From Roseivirga sp. (GTDB lineage: Bacteria > Bacteroidota > Bacteroidia > Cytophagales > Cyclobacteriaceae), in contig JAAWWF010000001.1 in assembly GCA_021404565.1 (NCBI GenBank), forward strand, positions 62,001 to 126,000: 64,000 nt of DNA, read 5' to 3'. The notes below the pieces were generated by a model, which was not told the origin of the DNA, searched no databases, and worked only from the letters and a program-made list of their open reading frames with translations. The position numbers and the translations under genes are program-made. Positions 55,313 to 64,000 of the stretch are shown here, one piece after another. Positions within the stretch are counted from its first letter, which is position 1. Each line of letters starts with the position of its first letter.

Positions 55313-55756
55313 TTACTTATTGACAGTAATGGTATAATTGCCGGCTATGCCTTCACCGTGATTGGCTGTACCGGCATTACCATCCGATGTAAATGAAAAA
55401 ACGAAGAGGCTTTCGGTCAATGTAACAATGGTAATGATCTTGCCATCGTCAATTGACAGTTGTCGTGCTTCTTCATCCGCCCACTCCCAGGTGCCTGATG
55501 CCCGGAACATATCACCAGCATTGGTCGTGGTATATCCGGCATTGGTAAAGGAGAAAGCAAAGCCTGTGAAGTTGGCCGTGGCGTCTTGTCCGTCTATAAT
55601 GATGCTACCTCCCTCAGATATGTCCCAACTGCCGGCAAGCTTTTCAAATGCCAGTTGCTGAGCACTGGGGTCTTCCTCTCCACCGCAAGCCATAGCAGAG
55701 ATGATTCCCAAAATGAATAGAAAGGCTATCGTGTTGATGGGTTTAATACTTTTCAT
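55313..55756 (-). CDS. Small lipoprotein, lipocalin-like
   Basis: The 147-residue protein has a lipobox (AMAC), followed by a beta-rich part with FEKLAGSWDISEGGSI and GTWEWADEEARQLSI, like small lipocalin-type lipoproteins. It starts 7 bp after the adhesin stop, so it is probably the second gene of that transcript. Confidence 0.75.
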   Translation of the reverse strand: MKSIKPINTIAFLFILGIISAMACGGEEDPSAQQLAFEKLAGSWDISEGGSIIIDGQDATANFTGFAFSFTNAGYTTTNAGDMFRASGTWEWADEEARQLSIDDGKIITIVTLTESLFVFSFTSDGNAGTANHGEGIAGNYTITVNK

Positions 55757-55763
55757 GTTTGTT

Positions 55764-58700
55764 TTATTTTCTGATCATGATCTTTTTCTGCACTGTATTG
55801 CTTCTATTGGTAAACTGTACCAGATAGAGTCCATTCCGGTAAGTCGACACATCGAGTCGCAGCTCAGTTTTCCGGTAATCGCTGACAGCAAAGGTTTCGT
55901 TACCCGATACATCATAGAGCTGGATATCCAGACCTTGTCCATAGTATCCTGAAAGATCTATGGTCACCATATCCGTAGCCGGGTTGGGATAGATCCGTAT
56001 CGCTTCGGCATCAAGCGTTTCGCGTTCCAGAGAAGTAATGATGGCACCGTCTGCACTCAGTGAAAGAATTCCGGTCCCTCCATTGGAGTTAATAGTGATA
56101 TCCCCGGTGTATGTCTGAGCGGCTGGCGGGGTGAAACTCATGGTGATCACCTCACTCCCTCCCGGGGCAATACTATTGCCCGAAACAGGACCATTAAATG
56201 CAGTGGGATAAAAGATGCTGGTGACATCAAGCGTGGCATCACCATCGTTGTGAATGGTTATATCAAAGGTAGTAGAAATTCCCAACGGAGTGGCGGGTAT
56301 ATCCAGGTCGCCTGTGATACGCATATCGGCCTCAGGTACATTGTCAATCGCAATGGTAAAGACCTTTTCATAAGTGCCTCCTCTGCCATCATCTGCCTGA
56401 ATACGAATACTGTAACCGGCTTTAGTCTCCAGGTCGAATACCTCTGCTGCCTTGAGTTCGTTGCTGTCAATGGTAAATGAAGCATTATCTGCATCCCCGG
56501 CACCGGTGGCAAAGCTAAAAGTATGGGTGTCTCCTGCATCGGGATCGCTGGCCGTCAGCATAGCCACAACATCTCCGATAGCATTGTTCTCCAATACACT
56601 ACCTGCCGAAAGGCTGATGTCTGTAGGTGAAATATTTGTATTGTACACCTCTCCTGTAAAAGTACCCGACAAGTCATTACCTGCTACATCCGTTATACCA
56701 CTGGTATTGTTAAGATTCAGACCAAAGCTCCCCTCCCCGATAATGTTATCTACCGTCACAGTAATGCTGGTACCTGAACTGGCAGAAAGGCTGGCAATAG
56801 CAGCATCTTGCGTACCTGTGAATACCAGGCTGAAGTTATTTGTGGTAACCCCATATACCGCTTCACTGAAGGTGACTGTATATTCCACACTAGTGGCTGA
56901 TGCTGGATTCGGATCAGCCCTGACTATGCTCTGAACATCTGGAGCATTTGTATCAATGCCGATCAGGAAAGTATTGGTATTTGGGCTGGCATTCCCGGCT
57001 GCGTCTGCAGCGGTTATAAATATGGTAATGGAGCTCGTAAAAGGTCTGAATGTCACATCTGCTATCCAGTTGCCATTGGCATCGGCAGTAGTAGTCTGCA
57101 GGGTAAAAGGTCCTGCTCCAACTATAATCGCAGCAAAAGGCTCAGCTGTACCGGAATAAATCAGCCTGGTATCATTCGTAATAAAGTCGGTATTGCTGAT
57201 ACCGGTGTCTTCAGTTATTCCGGCCAATAACGGATTAGTCGGAGTATTGGTATCCACCACCACAGACTGCACCGCTCCCTGATTGCCCACATTGCCAATA
57301 ACATCCGTGGCTCTGGTTGTGATATCATAACTACCATCATTCAGCGTCAGTGCGCTATGGTCATAAGTCCACTCACCTAAGCCATCTGTCAGGGTAGTTC
57401 CTATGCTGTTTCCGTCAATAAAGATCTCTACAAGGCTATTGACTTCGGCTGTACCGGAAAAAATCAAAGTCTGATCACTGGTTACAAAATCGGTCGGATC
57501 AGCACCTGTATCATCAGAAACTGCTTTCACCAATGGGGCGTCTGGCCCAGTAATATCTGCCTGTATGCCGAACTGCGTAGCTGCGGTGTTATCATTACCA
57601 GCGGCATCCTGCGTCACACCGGCTGCTATATCAACCAGTACTGCCCCATTCGCGGAAGGGCTTATGGAGACTGTATAAACAGCCCCGGAGCCGGAAAAGC
57701 CGGAGGCGATTCCATTGCTTATCGTAATATCGCTCAGATCAAAACTGACCACGTCTTCGGTAAAGGTGATGGTGATCGGAATATCTGTATTGACTGTGCC
57801 ACTGAGTGTGCTGGAAATCGTCACATCAGGGGCAATAAAATCTACGATTACTTTGACTCCCACCGCATCAGTCGCTAACAGATTGCCTCCAAAGTCTGCT
57901 AATTCATCATGTTGATTTTCATATGTAATAGACAACTGACTTAAAGCTGAGCTCAGGTCAGCGGTGTTCAGTACAATCTGATTATCAGAAGCTGTTCCAT
58001 CTGCCTGGGTAATGACGCTAAAGCTGGTGCCTGCCAGATCAGTTACCTGAAAGTCAGTCGGGTTCCCTCCGTTGGTCTGAACGGGTTCACTAAAAGTCAG
58101 GGTCAATTGGGTATTGTTATCTTTTGCAGCACTTACCAGGGTGGGTGCTGTTACATCAGTATCGACCAAAACACCTGATGCATCTGTAGCCAGTGCATTA
58201 CAATTGAAGTCCGCTACTTCATTATGGTTGTTGACATAGGTGACACGCACATCTCCCACTGCAGTACCCAGCGTAGCAACCGATAAGGTAATCTCGTTAT
58301 CCCCTGCTGTAATATCTGATACCGCATCAACTGTGAGCACATTGCCGATGCCATCGGTTACAATAAAATCTTCCGGATAGCTCTCATAGACTGTTACCTC
58401 TTCGTTGAAGCTTAATATCAATTTGTTGGCATTTTCCGTTCGTCCTGACTCGAGTACCGGAGCGGTACCATCCACCAAGGTAGGTAAATCAAATATGAAA
58501 AAACCTCCGCTTTCTCCTGTCAAAAACAGCTTATCACCATGATTACTAAAGTTGATAGACAACGGATGACCTACTTCAGCAGGTATCTGCATGTCCTGAG
58601 TATTTCCTGCATAACTGGCAGTAGAGAGGTCATATGGATCGTCTAAAGAGAACCTGTAAACTCTGTCATGCTCTGCACCAGCTACAAATACCTGGGATCC

Positions 58701-61700
58701 GCTAACATCAAAGGCAAAAGATCTCAGGTCCGTATCAAGAGCGTTCAGAATAGTGTTAAATGTGTTCTGCTTACCCAGATAAACCGCATTCTCTATGTTA
58801 TAGGGCTCGGCAAGTTCATAAACCGAGAAACCATCTTCTAATACGAATAATAGCGTACCATCCTTATTAAAGCTCATGTCGTTTGGAGATATACCTTGGG
58901 ATCTCAGGTCCAGTTGTCCCGATTTTTCCATATCAGTTATTTCAAGATCATAAGGCTTCTCTAAATCATACGTCTGTAATATTCCTGTTGCCTCAAAATA
59001 AGCGTACCATGAACTTCCTTCTTCATCAAAGAGACTTAAATCCACCTCGTACGGCACAAGCTCATAATAATAAAATTCTAATGCATTCTTAGGAACAATC
59101 GGATAATCAAAATCGAAAGGTTGGTACAACTCATAATTGTAAACAACTATACCATAATTGAAAAAAGCCTGCATACCATCATGGCTAAAGTCAACGTCAA
59201 CCAGCCTATGAGAACCTAAGTTAGCAGCTGTGAATTCACTGCTTTCTTTCGATAAAACTGCCTGATGCACATCGTGACTATTGAATGCAAGAGGGACTTC
59301 TATCCCTACCTGGTCACTCTCCATCACATTACAGTTTAAATCCAGAACTCCTCCCGAATTATTGATATAGGTAACCGTCACCCCTCCGGATGCTGAACTG
59401 AGCTCCGGTATGGTAAGCATAAGATTCCTATCGGCAACCAGTGGGTCATTTATTGATGAAACAGTCAGACTATTCCCTCTGCAATCTCTTACAATAAAGT
59501 CCGATGGTTGAGCACCATTCATAACGACATTCTCATGAAAATTGATTTCCAACTGATCTTCTCCCCTGATATTTCCTTCTGCCATCACCGGCCCGTCATG
59601 ATCAATGATTTGATATTCATAGATGCGATCGCTCAACACAAAAAAAGCGGAGCCATCATCATTGAAACCAATGTCCTGAATTTCATCTCCCGCGATACGA
59701 AATCTGTTAAAACCTTCAAAACTATCCGTAAAAGGTCCATTTCTAAAACCTCTTTGGGTAACAGTCGTGAAGAATTCGGGGTCACTGGCCCAAGTCCATA
59801 CAATAGACTTTTCTTCATTATCATATTTAATGACCCTGGTAGCGGGACCACTAGAGCTTGTCTGCTTTTGTGCTGATGCAATACTCTTAATCAGCGATAT
59901 ATTATAAGCTTCTGTTGGTTCGAAATAAAAATAAACAAGACGACTCAAGGGTTCAGAGGTGTTTGAATTCAGAAAATTCTTAACCACCGTAAGCCTGGTT
60001 CCATCATCGCTAAAATCGAAACCACGGGCAGTTACTCCTTCTTCATAGAAAATACCTCTGGCATCAGGTCCTCTGTTGACTGCCCCTGTTAAACTGTAAG
60101 CATTAGATAAGTCGAAGACCTCAATAAAACCTCCCGGACCATTGAGCACAAACAGTTGATCTCCGGAATTATCAAATAAGAAAGAGGTTATATGATCCGT
60201 ATTACTATCTACCAGCAATTTTACTCCTTCATAAGTAGCCGTAGACAGATCAAAGGGCACAGAAAGATTCAGCTGATATATGTATTGGTCCTCCGAGTTG
60301 CTGGCGGTACCAAGAATAAACAACCTATGCCCGGTATGACTAAATTCCATGGAAGTTGCTGCATCAATAGATAAAATAGTTTCAAAAGAATACCCTTCAT
60401 TATCTCTTACTTTTTGGCCTTTGCTTATATCATGCGCTTGGTGAACCGGAAGGCTGATTCCCGTTAAATCCTCAGCCATCAAATTCCCTGAAAAGTCCCC
60501 GATTGTACCAGCGTTTTCATAGGTGATTTTTAACTCGCAGGCAGCTCTGCTTATACCCGGTATGTATAAATGAAGCTGACTACTGTTCCAGTAAACTACA
60601 AATGGATTTCCAGGCAAAAACTCCCTTCCCTGAGAATCAGTAACTCTGAATTTTCCAGTAGTATTGTATACTGCCCTAACCGGTTCGCTCATATTAATGG
60701 TAATTCGATCCTCACTGGTCTTTGTGGCACTAAGCATCACGGGAGGAGTATTATCCTCTATCATCACCCCATTAGCATCTGTAGCCAGATCATTTCCACC
60801 AAAGTCACTGATGGTGCCACTCGTCTTCGCATAACTTATCTGTAGTGTTCCCACCGCCAGATTCAGGTCTTTCACGAGTAGTGCAATCTGTGTATCTGCC
60901 GGGTCCACGTCATCAATTTCGATAGTGGTAAAAGTGGTTCCCCTGGAATCTACTACGACAAAATCGCCAGGATTAGCATCCAGAACCTGCACAGCCTCAC
61001 TCAAGGTCAGTATCAGTCTTTGATTATTGTCATTGATACCGCTCACCAGAGTTGGAGCGGTTACATCCAGGTCTGCTACTACCCCTGTTGTATTGGTAGC
61101 CAGAACATTGGAGCCAAAATCGGCTATCTCATTTTGGGTATTTGTATACGTGATCAACAGGTCTCCTATCAAGGTGCTCAGGTTACTGACTTTAAGGGTT
61201 ACTTTGTTATCAAAAGGAGTTTCATCTCCCTGGATAAGGCCAGTCCCCTCATTTCCCATGCCATCTGTCACTTTAAAGCCAGTATTGGCACTTCCCGTAC
61301 TTTGAACAGGTTCGTTAAAGGTCAGAATGAGGTTTTGGTCATTTTCCTTCTGTACACCAACTAAGGCAGGCGCGACTTTATCATGGTCAATGAGGATGCC
61401 GTTGAGGTCTGTAGTCATTACATTTCCACCAAAATCACGCACCGCTCCATGAGCATTGGTGTATGTAACTGTAATATCGCCAACAGCATTGGAGAGAGCG
61501 TTTGATACCTCCAGCGTAAGTTCTGAACCTGGTGTATGACCTATATGCTGAGGACTAACATCAATGGAATTACCCGCACCATCTTTTATAGAAAAATCAT
61601 CTTCATGAGTGCGATTAACATCTACTGTTTCGCTAAAAACAAGTTTTACCTGGTTATTGCTCACTACTGTAGCGCTTATCAGGGTCGGTAATGTTGTATC

Positions 61701-64000
61701 CAGGTTGGCCGTAACTCCCGTATTATCGGCATCCATGGTATTGTCTCCGAAATCTTCAATTGTTCCATTCAAGGCTGTGTAGGTCAGCAGGGCATCACCA
61801 ACAATACCAGAAAGACTTGCCACTTCTATAATGAGCTGGTTATCTTCTGTAAGTGCCGGTTGCATACTCAGGGTGGGGACTGTATTGCCCAGTCCATTCT
61901 TCAGGACAAAATCGGAAACGGCAAACCCTTCCAGTTGGACAGGTTCGGAAAAAGTAAGCTGCAACTCCGTATCGCTAAGGTTCGTTAAAGAAGACATTAC
62001 GGGAGCTTCCTGATCGATATCAATACGCCAGGGTTCGGCAAAACCTGCCATAGGGATACAGGCGGCATCGGCTACCTGATTGTTTGTATGGCTATAAAGC
62101 AGAAACAAATCACCCGTAGCTGCAGACATATCTGCTACATCCAATACAAGGGTATTGCCTGAAGAAATACTTACCTGGTTGACCTGAAAGTCATTTCCAC
62201 TACCATCGGTCAGTGTGAAGTTTGTGCCTGCATTGGTATTCAACGTTACTGCCTCACTCAACTGAAGCGTAATACGGGTACTGCTGCTTTGTACTACTCC
62301 TGTTACTACAGGAGCACTTTCATCTACAAAATTATATTGATCTATCCGCCCTTCGGGAGTGATGAGAAAAGTGCTCTTACCTGTACGATGCAGACTCAAC
62401 CCTACTGCTTCGGCATCACTGAATGAAGGACTAAAATTGGCCTCTTCATCTGTCACAAAAATAGCCGTGGCAATGTCAAAAGGAGTAGTCAGTCGGTAAG
62501 ACAATACGCTTTGCGATGCAGACAAAATAAGGAGATGTCTTCCGTCATCGCTGAATTCAAAGGATTCAGGTGTATTATTGTCCAGGTCCACCGACTTCCG
62601 GGAGCTTTGAACAATTGAGTTAAAGGCATATGGCGTATTCAGGCGATACTGTACAATTTCATTGTCTCCATTGTAATTAAATGAAATCTCACTTCTCTCA
62701 CTGTAGACTGCTGTAAAGAGCCGCCCGTCATCGCTAAACCACATATCCTTCAGTCCGAAACGTCCGGGCCCACCTGACAAAGTGAGGTCACTCTTATTTG
62801 ACTGAGTAGCCAAATCAAATGGTTCTCCCAGCGAATACAGAACAACATCAAAACTTTCAGGCTTATAGACCAGTAGCTTTTTTCCATCCTGACTAAAGTC
62901 AAACTTCGGTCCTACGAACCCCATTTCGCTGAACTCAAGCAGGCCTGAGAAGGTTGCATTCGCCAAATCATATGGGTTACCCAACCTGTATTCAGACACA
63001 ACATTGCGATCAGCTTCGATCTGACCGGATAAATAGAGTTTTGTACCGTCATTGCTGAAGTCAATATCGCCTGCTATAAAAGGCAGATTTCCATCTTCCA
63101 AACTAAAACTCTGACTTGCCTGGAAGGCCGCATTCTCAATATTAAAAAAGCCTCCGAATACGGTTACCCCTGTCCCGTCAGAAACCATGGTATTGTCATA
63201 ATCATCTTTAATGGTACCTGTACCATGCGTATAGGTAAGTAACATGCTTCCATCAATGCCTGACACACCAGTGATGTTCAGTGTAAGCTGGTTGTCGTTG
63301 GGAATATCATCGGTGATTGGCTGAACAGTGAAGGTACTACCGCTGCAATCTGTCAGTATAAAATCTGATGCTGACAATTGATCAACAGCAATATTTTCAG
63401 AAAAAGTGACCCGGATCTTATCTTCTCCCGGCCTCTCGGTAAACGCCATTACCGGTGGCGTGGTGTCCTTTATGACATCGATACTCACAGGTGCTCCTTC
63501 GTTGCCCAGCACATCACTGAGCACCATCTGCACAGTAAGCGTGCCGTCTGGCAAGTTGCTTACATCTACCGGCCCAAAGGACTGATTGATGCCTGTAACA
63601 CTTCCCTGAGCTGTTAAAGGGGTTCCTCCTCCCGAACTACTGATGGTATAACTGTAAGCCCCAGGAAGCTCAGCACCAGATAGATCAAAGCTGAAATTGG
63701 TCTCGTTAAGTAGTCCCACCCCAGTGATCAAAGAAGACAAGCCATATCCCTGTGGTCCCAATTGGTCTTTCAAATCAGCTCTCGCAGTCTGAGAAATTGA
63801 AGCAAAGTTTCCGGCAGCATCTTTAAGTCCTTGTGTTTGAAATCTAACCCAAAGTTGCTCTGAGCCATTTGGTATTCCCCCCATGGTAAAATATACCCTG
63901 ACCTCTGTGGCAGGCACATTCAGAGAGGCATCATTGAAATCGGTGTAATGTGTAGTGATAAAAGGAGACAGATGTCCCACTCCACTACCTCCCAGAATTA
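55764..64000 (-). CDS. Giant secreted adhesin, T9SS substrate (N-terminus beyond window)
   Basis: More than 2,740 residues; the frame is open at the window edge, so the start and signal peptide are missing. Modules in order: about ten SwmB-like cadherin-fold domains with the pattern LTLTFSEPV and DFGGNLLATDA. Three propeller-like blocks of repeated SNDGTKLYLSG segments interrupt them (genomic 63.15-62.32, 60.43-59.6 and 59.29-58.47 kb). Ig-like domains, a cadherin domain (near 56.6 kb), a choice-of-anchor-D domain (near 56.3 kb) and a C-terminal Por sorting domain (IRIYPNPATDMVTIDLS to KKIMIRK) follow. It is probably exported by T9SS, displayed at the cell surface and involved in adhesion. 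Confidence 0.85.
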   Translation of the reverse strand, partial: ILGGSGVGHLSPFITTHYTDFNDASLNVPATEVRVYFTMGGIPNGSEQLWVRFQTQGLKDAAGNFASISQTARADLKDQLGPQGYGLSSLITGVGLLNETNFSFDLSGAELPGAYSYTISSSGGGTPLTAQGSVTGINQSFGPVDVSNLPDGTLTVQMVLSDVLGNEGAPVSIDVIKDTTPPVMAFTERPGEDKIRVTFSENIAVDQLSASDFILTDCSGSTFTVQPITDDIPNDNQLTLNITGVSGIDGSMLLTYTHGTGTIKDDYDNTMVSDGTGVTVFGGFFNIENAAFQASQSFSLEDGNLPFIAGDIDFSNDGTKLYLSGQIEADRNVVSEYRLGNPYDLANATFSGLLEFSEMGFVGPKFDFSQDGKKLLVYKPESFDVVLYSLGEPFDLATQSNKSDLTLSGGPGRFGLKDMWFSDDGRLFTAVYSERSEISFNYNGDNEIVQYRLNTPYAFNSIVQSSRKSVDLDNNTPESFEFSDDGRHLLILSASQSVLSYRLTTPFDIATAIFVTDEEANFSPSFSDAEAVGLSLHRTGKSTFLITPEGRIDQYNFVDESAPVVTGVVQSSSTRITLQLSEAVTLNTNAGTNFTLTDGSGNDFQVNQVSISSGNTLVLDVADMSAATGDLFLLYSHTNNQVADAACIPMAGFAEPWRIDIDQEAPVMSSLTNLSDTELQLTFSEPVQLEGFAVSDFVLKNGLGNTVPTLSMQPALTEDNQLIIEVASLSGIVGDALLTYTALNGTIEDFGDNTMDADNTGVTANLDTTLPTLISATVVSNNQVKLVFSETVDVNRTHEDDFSIKDGAGNSIDVSPQHIGHTPGSELTLEVSNALSNAVGDITVTYTNAHGAVRDFGGNVMTTDLNGILIDHDKVAPALVGVQKENDQNLILTFNEPVQSTGSANTGFKVTDGMGNEGTGLIQGDETPFDNKVTLKVSNLSTLIGDLLITYTNTQNEIADFGSNVLATNTTGVVADLDVTAPTLVSGINDNNQRLILTLSEAVQVLDANPGDFVVVDSRGTTFTTIEIDDVDPADTQIALLVKDLNLAVGTLQISYAKTSGTISDFGGNDLATDANGVMIEDNTPPVMLSATKTSEDRITINMSEPVRAVYNTTGKFRVTDSQGREFLPGNPFVVYWNSSQLHLYIPGISRAACELKITYENAGTIGDFSGNLMAEDLTGISLPVHQAHDISKGQKVRDNEGYSFETILSIDAATSMEFSHTGHRLFILGTASNSEDQYIYQLNLSVPFDLSTATYEGVKLLVDSNTDHITSFLFDNSGDQLFVLNGPGGFIEVFDLSNAYSLTGAVNRGPDARGIFYEEGVTARGFDFSDDGTRLTVVKNFLNSNTSEPLSRLVYFYFEPTEAYNISLIKSIASAQKQTSSSGPATRVIKYDNEEKSIVWTWASDPEFFTTVTQRGFRNGPFTDSFEGFNRFRIAGDEIQDIGFNDDGSAFFVLSDRIYEYQIIDHDGPVMAEGNIRGEDQLEINFHENVVMNGAQPSDFIVRDCRGNSLTVSSINDPLVADRNLMLTIPELSSASGGVTVTYINNSGGVLDLNCNVMESDQVGIEVPLAFNSHDVHQAVLSKESSEFTAANLGSHRLVDVDFSHDGMQAFFNYGIVVYNYELYQPFDFDYPIVPKNALEFYYYELVPYEVDLSLFDEEGSSWYAYFEATGILQTYDLEKPYDLEITDMEKSGQLDLRSQGISPNDMSFNKDGTLLFVLEDGFSVYELAEPYNIENAVYLGKQNTFNTILNALDTDLRSFAFDVSGSQVFVAGAEHDRVYRFSLDDPYDLSTASYAGNTQDMQIPAEVGHPLSINFSNHGDKLFLTGESGGFFIFDLPTLVDGTAPVLESGRTENANKLILSFNEEVTVYESYPEDFIVTDGIGNVLTVDAVSDITAGDNEITLSVATLGTAVGDVRVTYVNNHNEVADFNCNALATDASGVLVDTDVTAPTLVSAAKDNNTQLTLTFSEPVQTNGGNPTDFQVTDLAGTSFSVITQADGTASDNQIVLNTADLSSALSQLSITYENQHDELADFGGNLLATDAVGVKVIVDFIAPDVTISSTLSGTVNTDIPITITFTEDVVSFDLSDITISNGIASGFSGSGAVYTVSISPSANGAVLVDIAAGVTQDAAGNDNTAATQFGIQADITGPDAPLVKAVSDDTGADPTDFVTSDQTLIFSGTAEVNSLVEIFIDGNSIGTTLTDGLGEWTYDHSALTLNDGSYDITTRATDVIGNVGNQGAVQSVVVDTNTPTNPLLAGITEDTGISNTDFITNDTRLIYSGTAEPFAAIIVGAGPFTLQTTTADANGNWIADVTFRPFTSSITIFITAADAAGNASPNTNTFLIGIDTNAPDVQSIVRADPNPASATSVEYTVTFSEAVYGVTTNNFSLVFTGTQDAAIASLSASSGTSITVTVDNIIGEGSFGLNLNNTSGITDVAGNDLSGTFTGEVYNTNISPTDISLSAGSVLENNAIGDVVAMLTASDPDAGDTHTFSFATGAGDADNASFTIDSNELKAAEVFDLETKAGYSIRIQADDGRGGTYEKVFTIAIDNVPEADMRITGDLDIPATPLGISTTFDITIHNDGDATLDVTSIFYPTAFNGPVSGNSIAPGGSEVITMSFTPPAAQTYTGDITINSNGGTGILSLSADGAIITSLERETLDAEAIRIYPNPATDMVTIDLSGYYGQGLDIQLYDVSGNETFAVSDYRKTELRLDVSTYRNGLYLVQFTNRSNTVQKKIMIRK

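Noticed and set aside
56452-56934. 160-codon frame on the plus strand inside the adhesin gene
   Set aside because: Antisense to the repetitive adhesin; its composition reflects the repeats.

Overview
The window is a stretch of a Bacteroidota chromosome, most likely order Cytophagales. This rests on a Por-type (T9SS) C-terminal sorting domain, CarboxypepD_reg/SusC-type N-termini on several secreted proteins, many lipoproteins, DUF2911, DUF6090 and DUF6263 genes, and promoters matching the phylum-specific TTTG-N17-TAnnTTTG pattern. No prophage, CRISPR array, rRNA or replication origin was seen. Genes at both ends (a YceI-like gene at the left, a giant adhesin at the right) run off the window.

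Layout. 1-7 kb: YceI (partial), a membrane LytTR regulator, an MmcQ-like protein, a secreted nuclease-fold lipoprotein, an NRAMP-family transporter that lacks the usual metal ligands, a frameshifted AraC regulator and a DUF2911 protein. 7-12.4 kb: a vWA surface protein carrying the beginning of a SusC plug, divergent from an ECF sigma gene and a membrane protein with anti-sigma, carboxypeptidase-regulatory and TonB C-terminal parts, then a beta-propeller gene. 12.5-13.4 kb: tRNA-Leu(CAG), a small GIY-YIG nuclease gene and two decayed copies of the tRNA 3' end with its terminator. 13.5-20 kb: hydrolases, a second ECF sigma gene, PhnA and a GYF-dispanin protein. 20-26.8 kb: a sulfur cluster on the minus strand (SulP, metallo-beta-lactamase-rhodanese, two YeeE/YedE-type genes, a porin and a TsdA-like dihaem cytochrome) with three candidate promoters and two palindromic operator-like sites. 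27-46 kb: accessory genes, including an ECF42-type sigma factor with its DGPF/YCII partner, AraC regulators, an epimerase joined to an outer-membrane barrel, an amidohydrolase and a LytS/LytR two-component pair. 47-47.9 kb: two tRNA-like genes with very long variable regions in a 242-bp repeat. 47.9-54.9 kb: an Lrp regulator and the suf operon (sufBCDSE, DUF59) followed by a bacilliredoxin. 54.9-55.1 kb: a candidate small RNA. 55.3-64 kb: a lipoprotein and a secreted adhesin of more than 2,740 residues.

How the genes work together. The sulfur cluster reads as thiosulfate/sulfane-sulfur handling: entry through the porin, oxidation by the cytochrome, transport by the YeeE pair, persulfide oxidation by the MBL-rhodanese and anion transport by SulP. 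The suf operon builds Fe-S clusters and has a Fur-box-like palindrome at its promoter. The ECF42/DGPF pair and the two other ECF genes are separate signalling modules.

The most unusual material is at the two tRNA loci. Both carry decayed tRNA 3' ends interrupted at almost the same T-stem position by GC-rich GCAGGCAGG-type palindromes. One also carries two class-II tRNA-like genes with a UUC loop and a variable region of about 51 nt. All functional statements come from reading the sequence; no database search or folding program was run.
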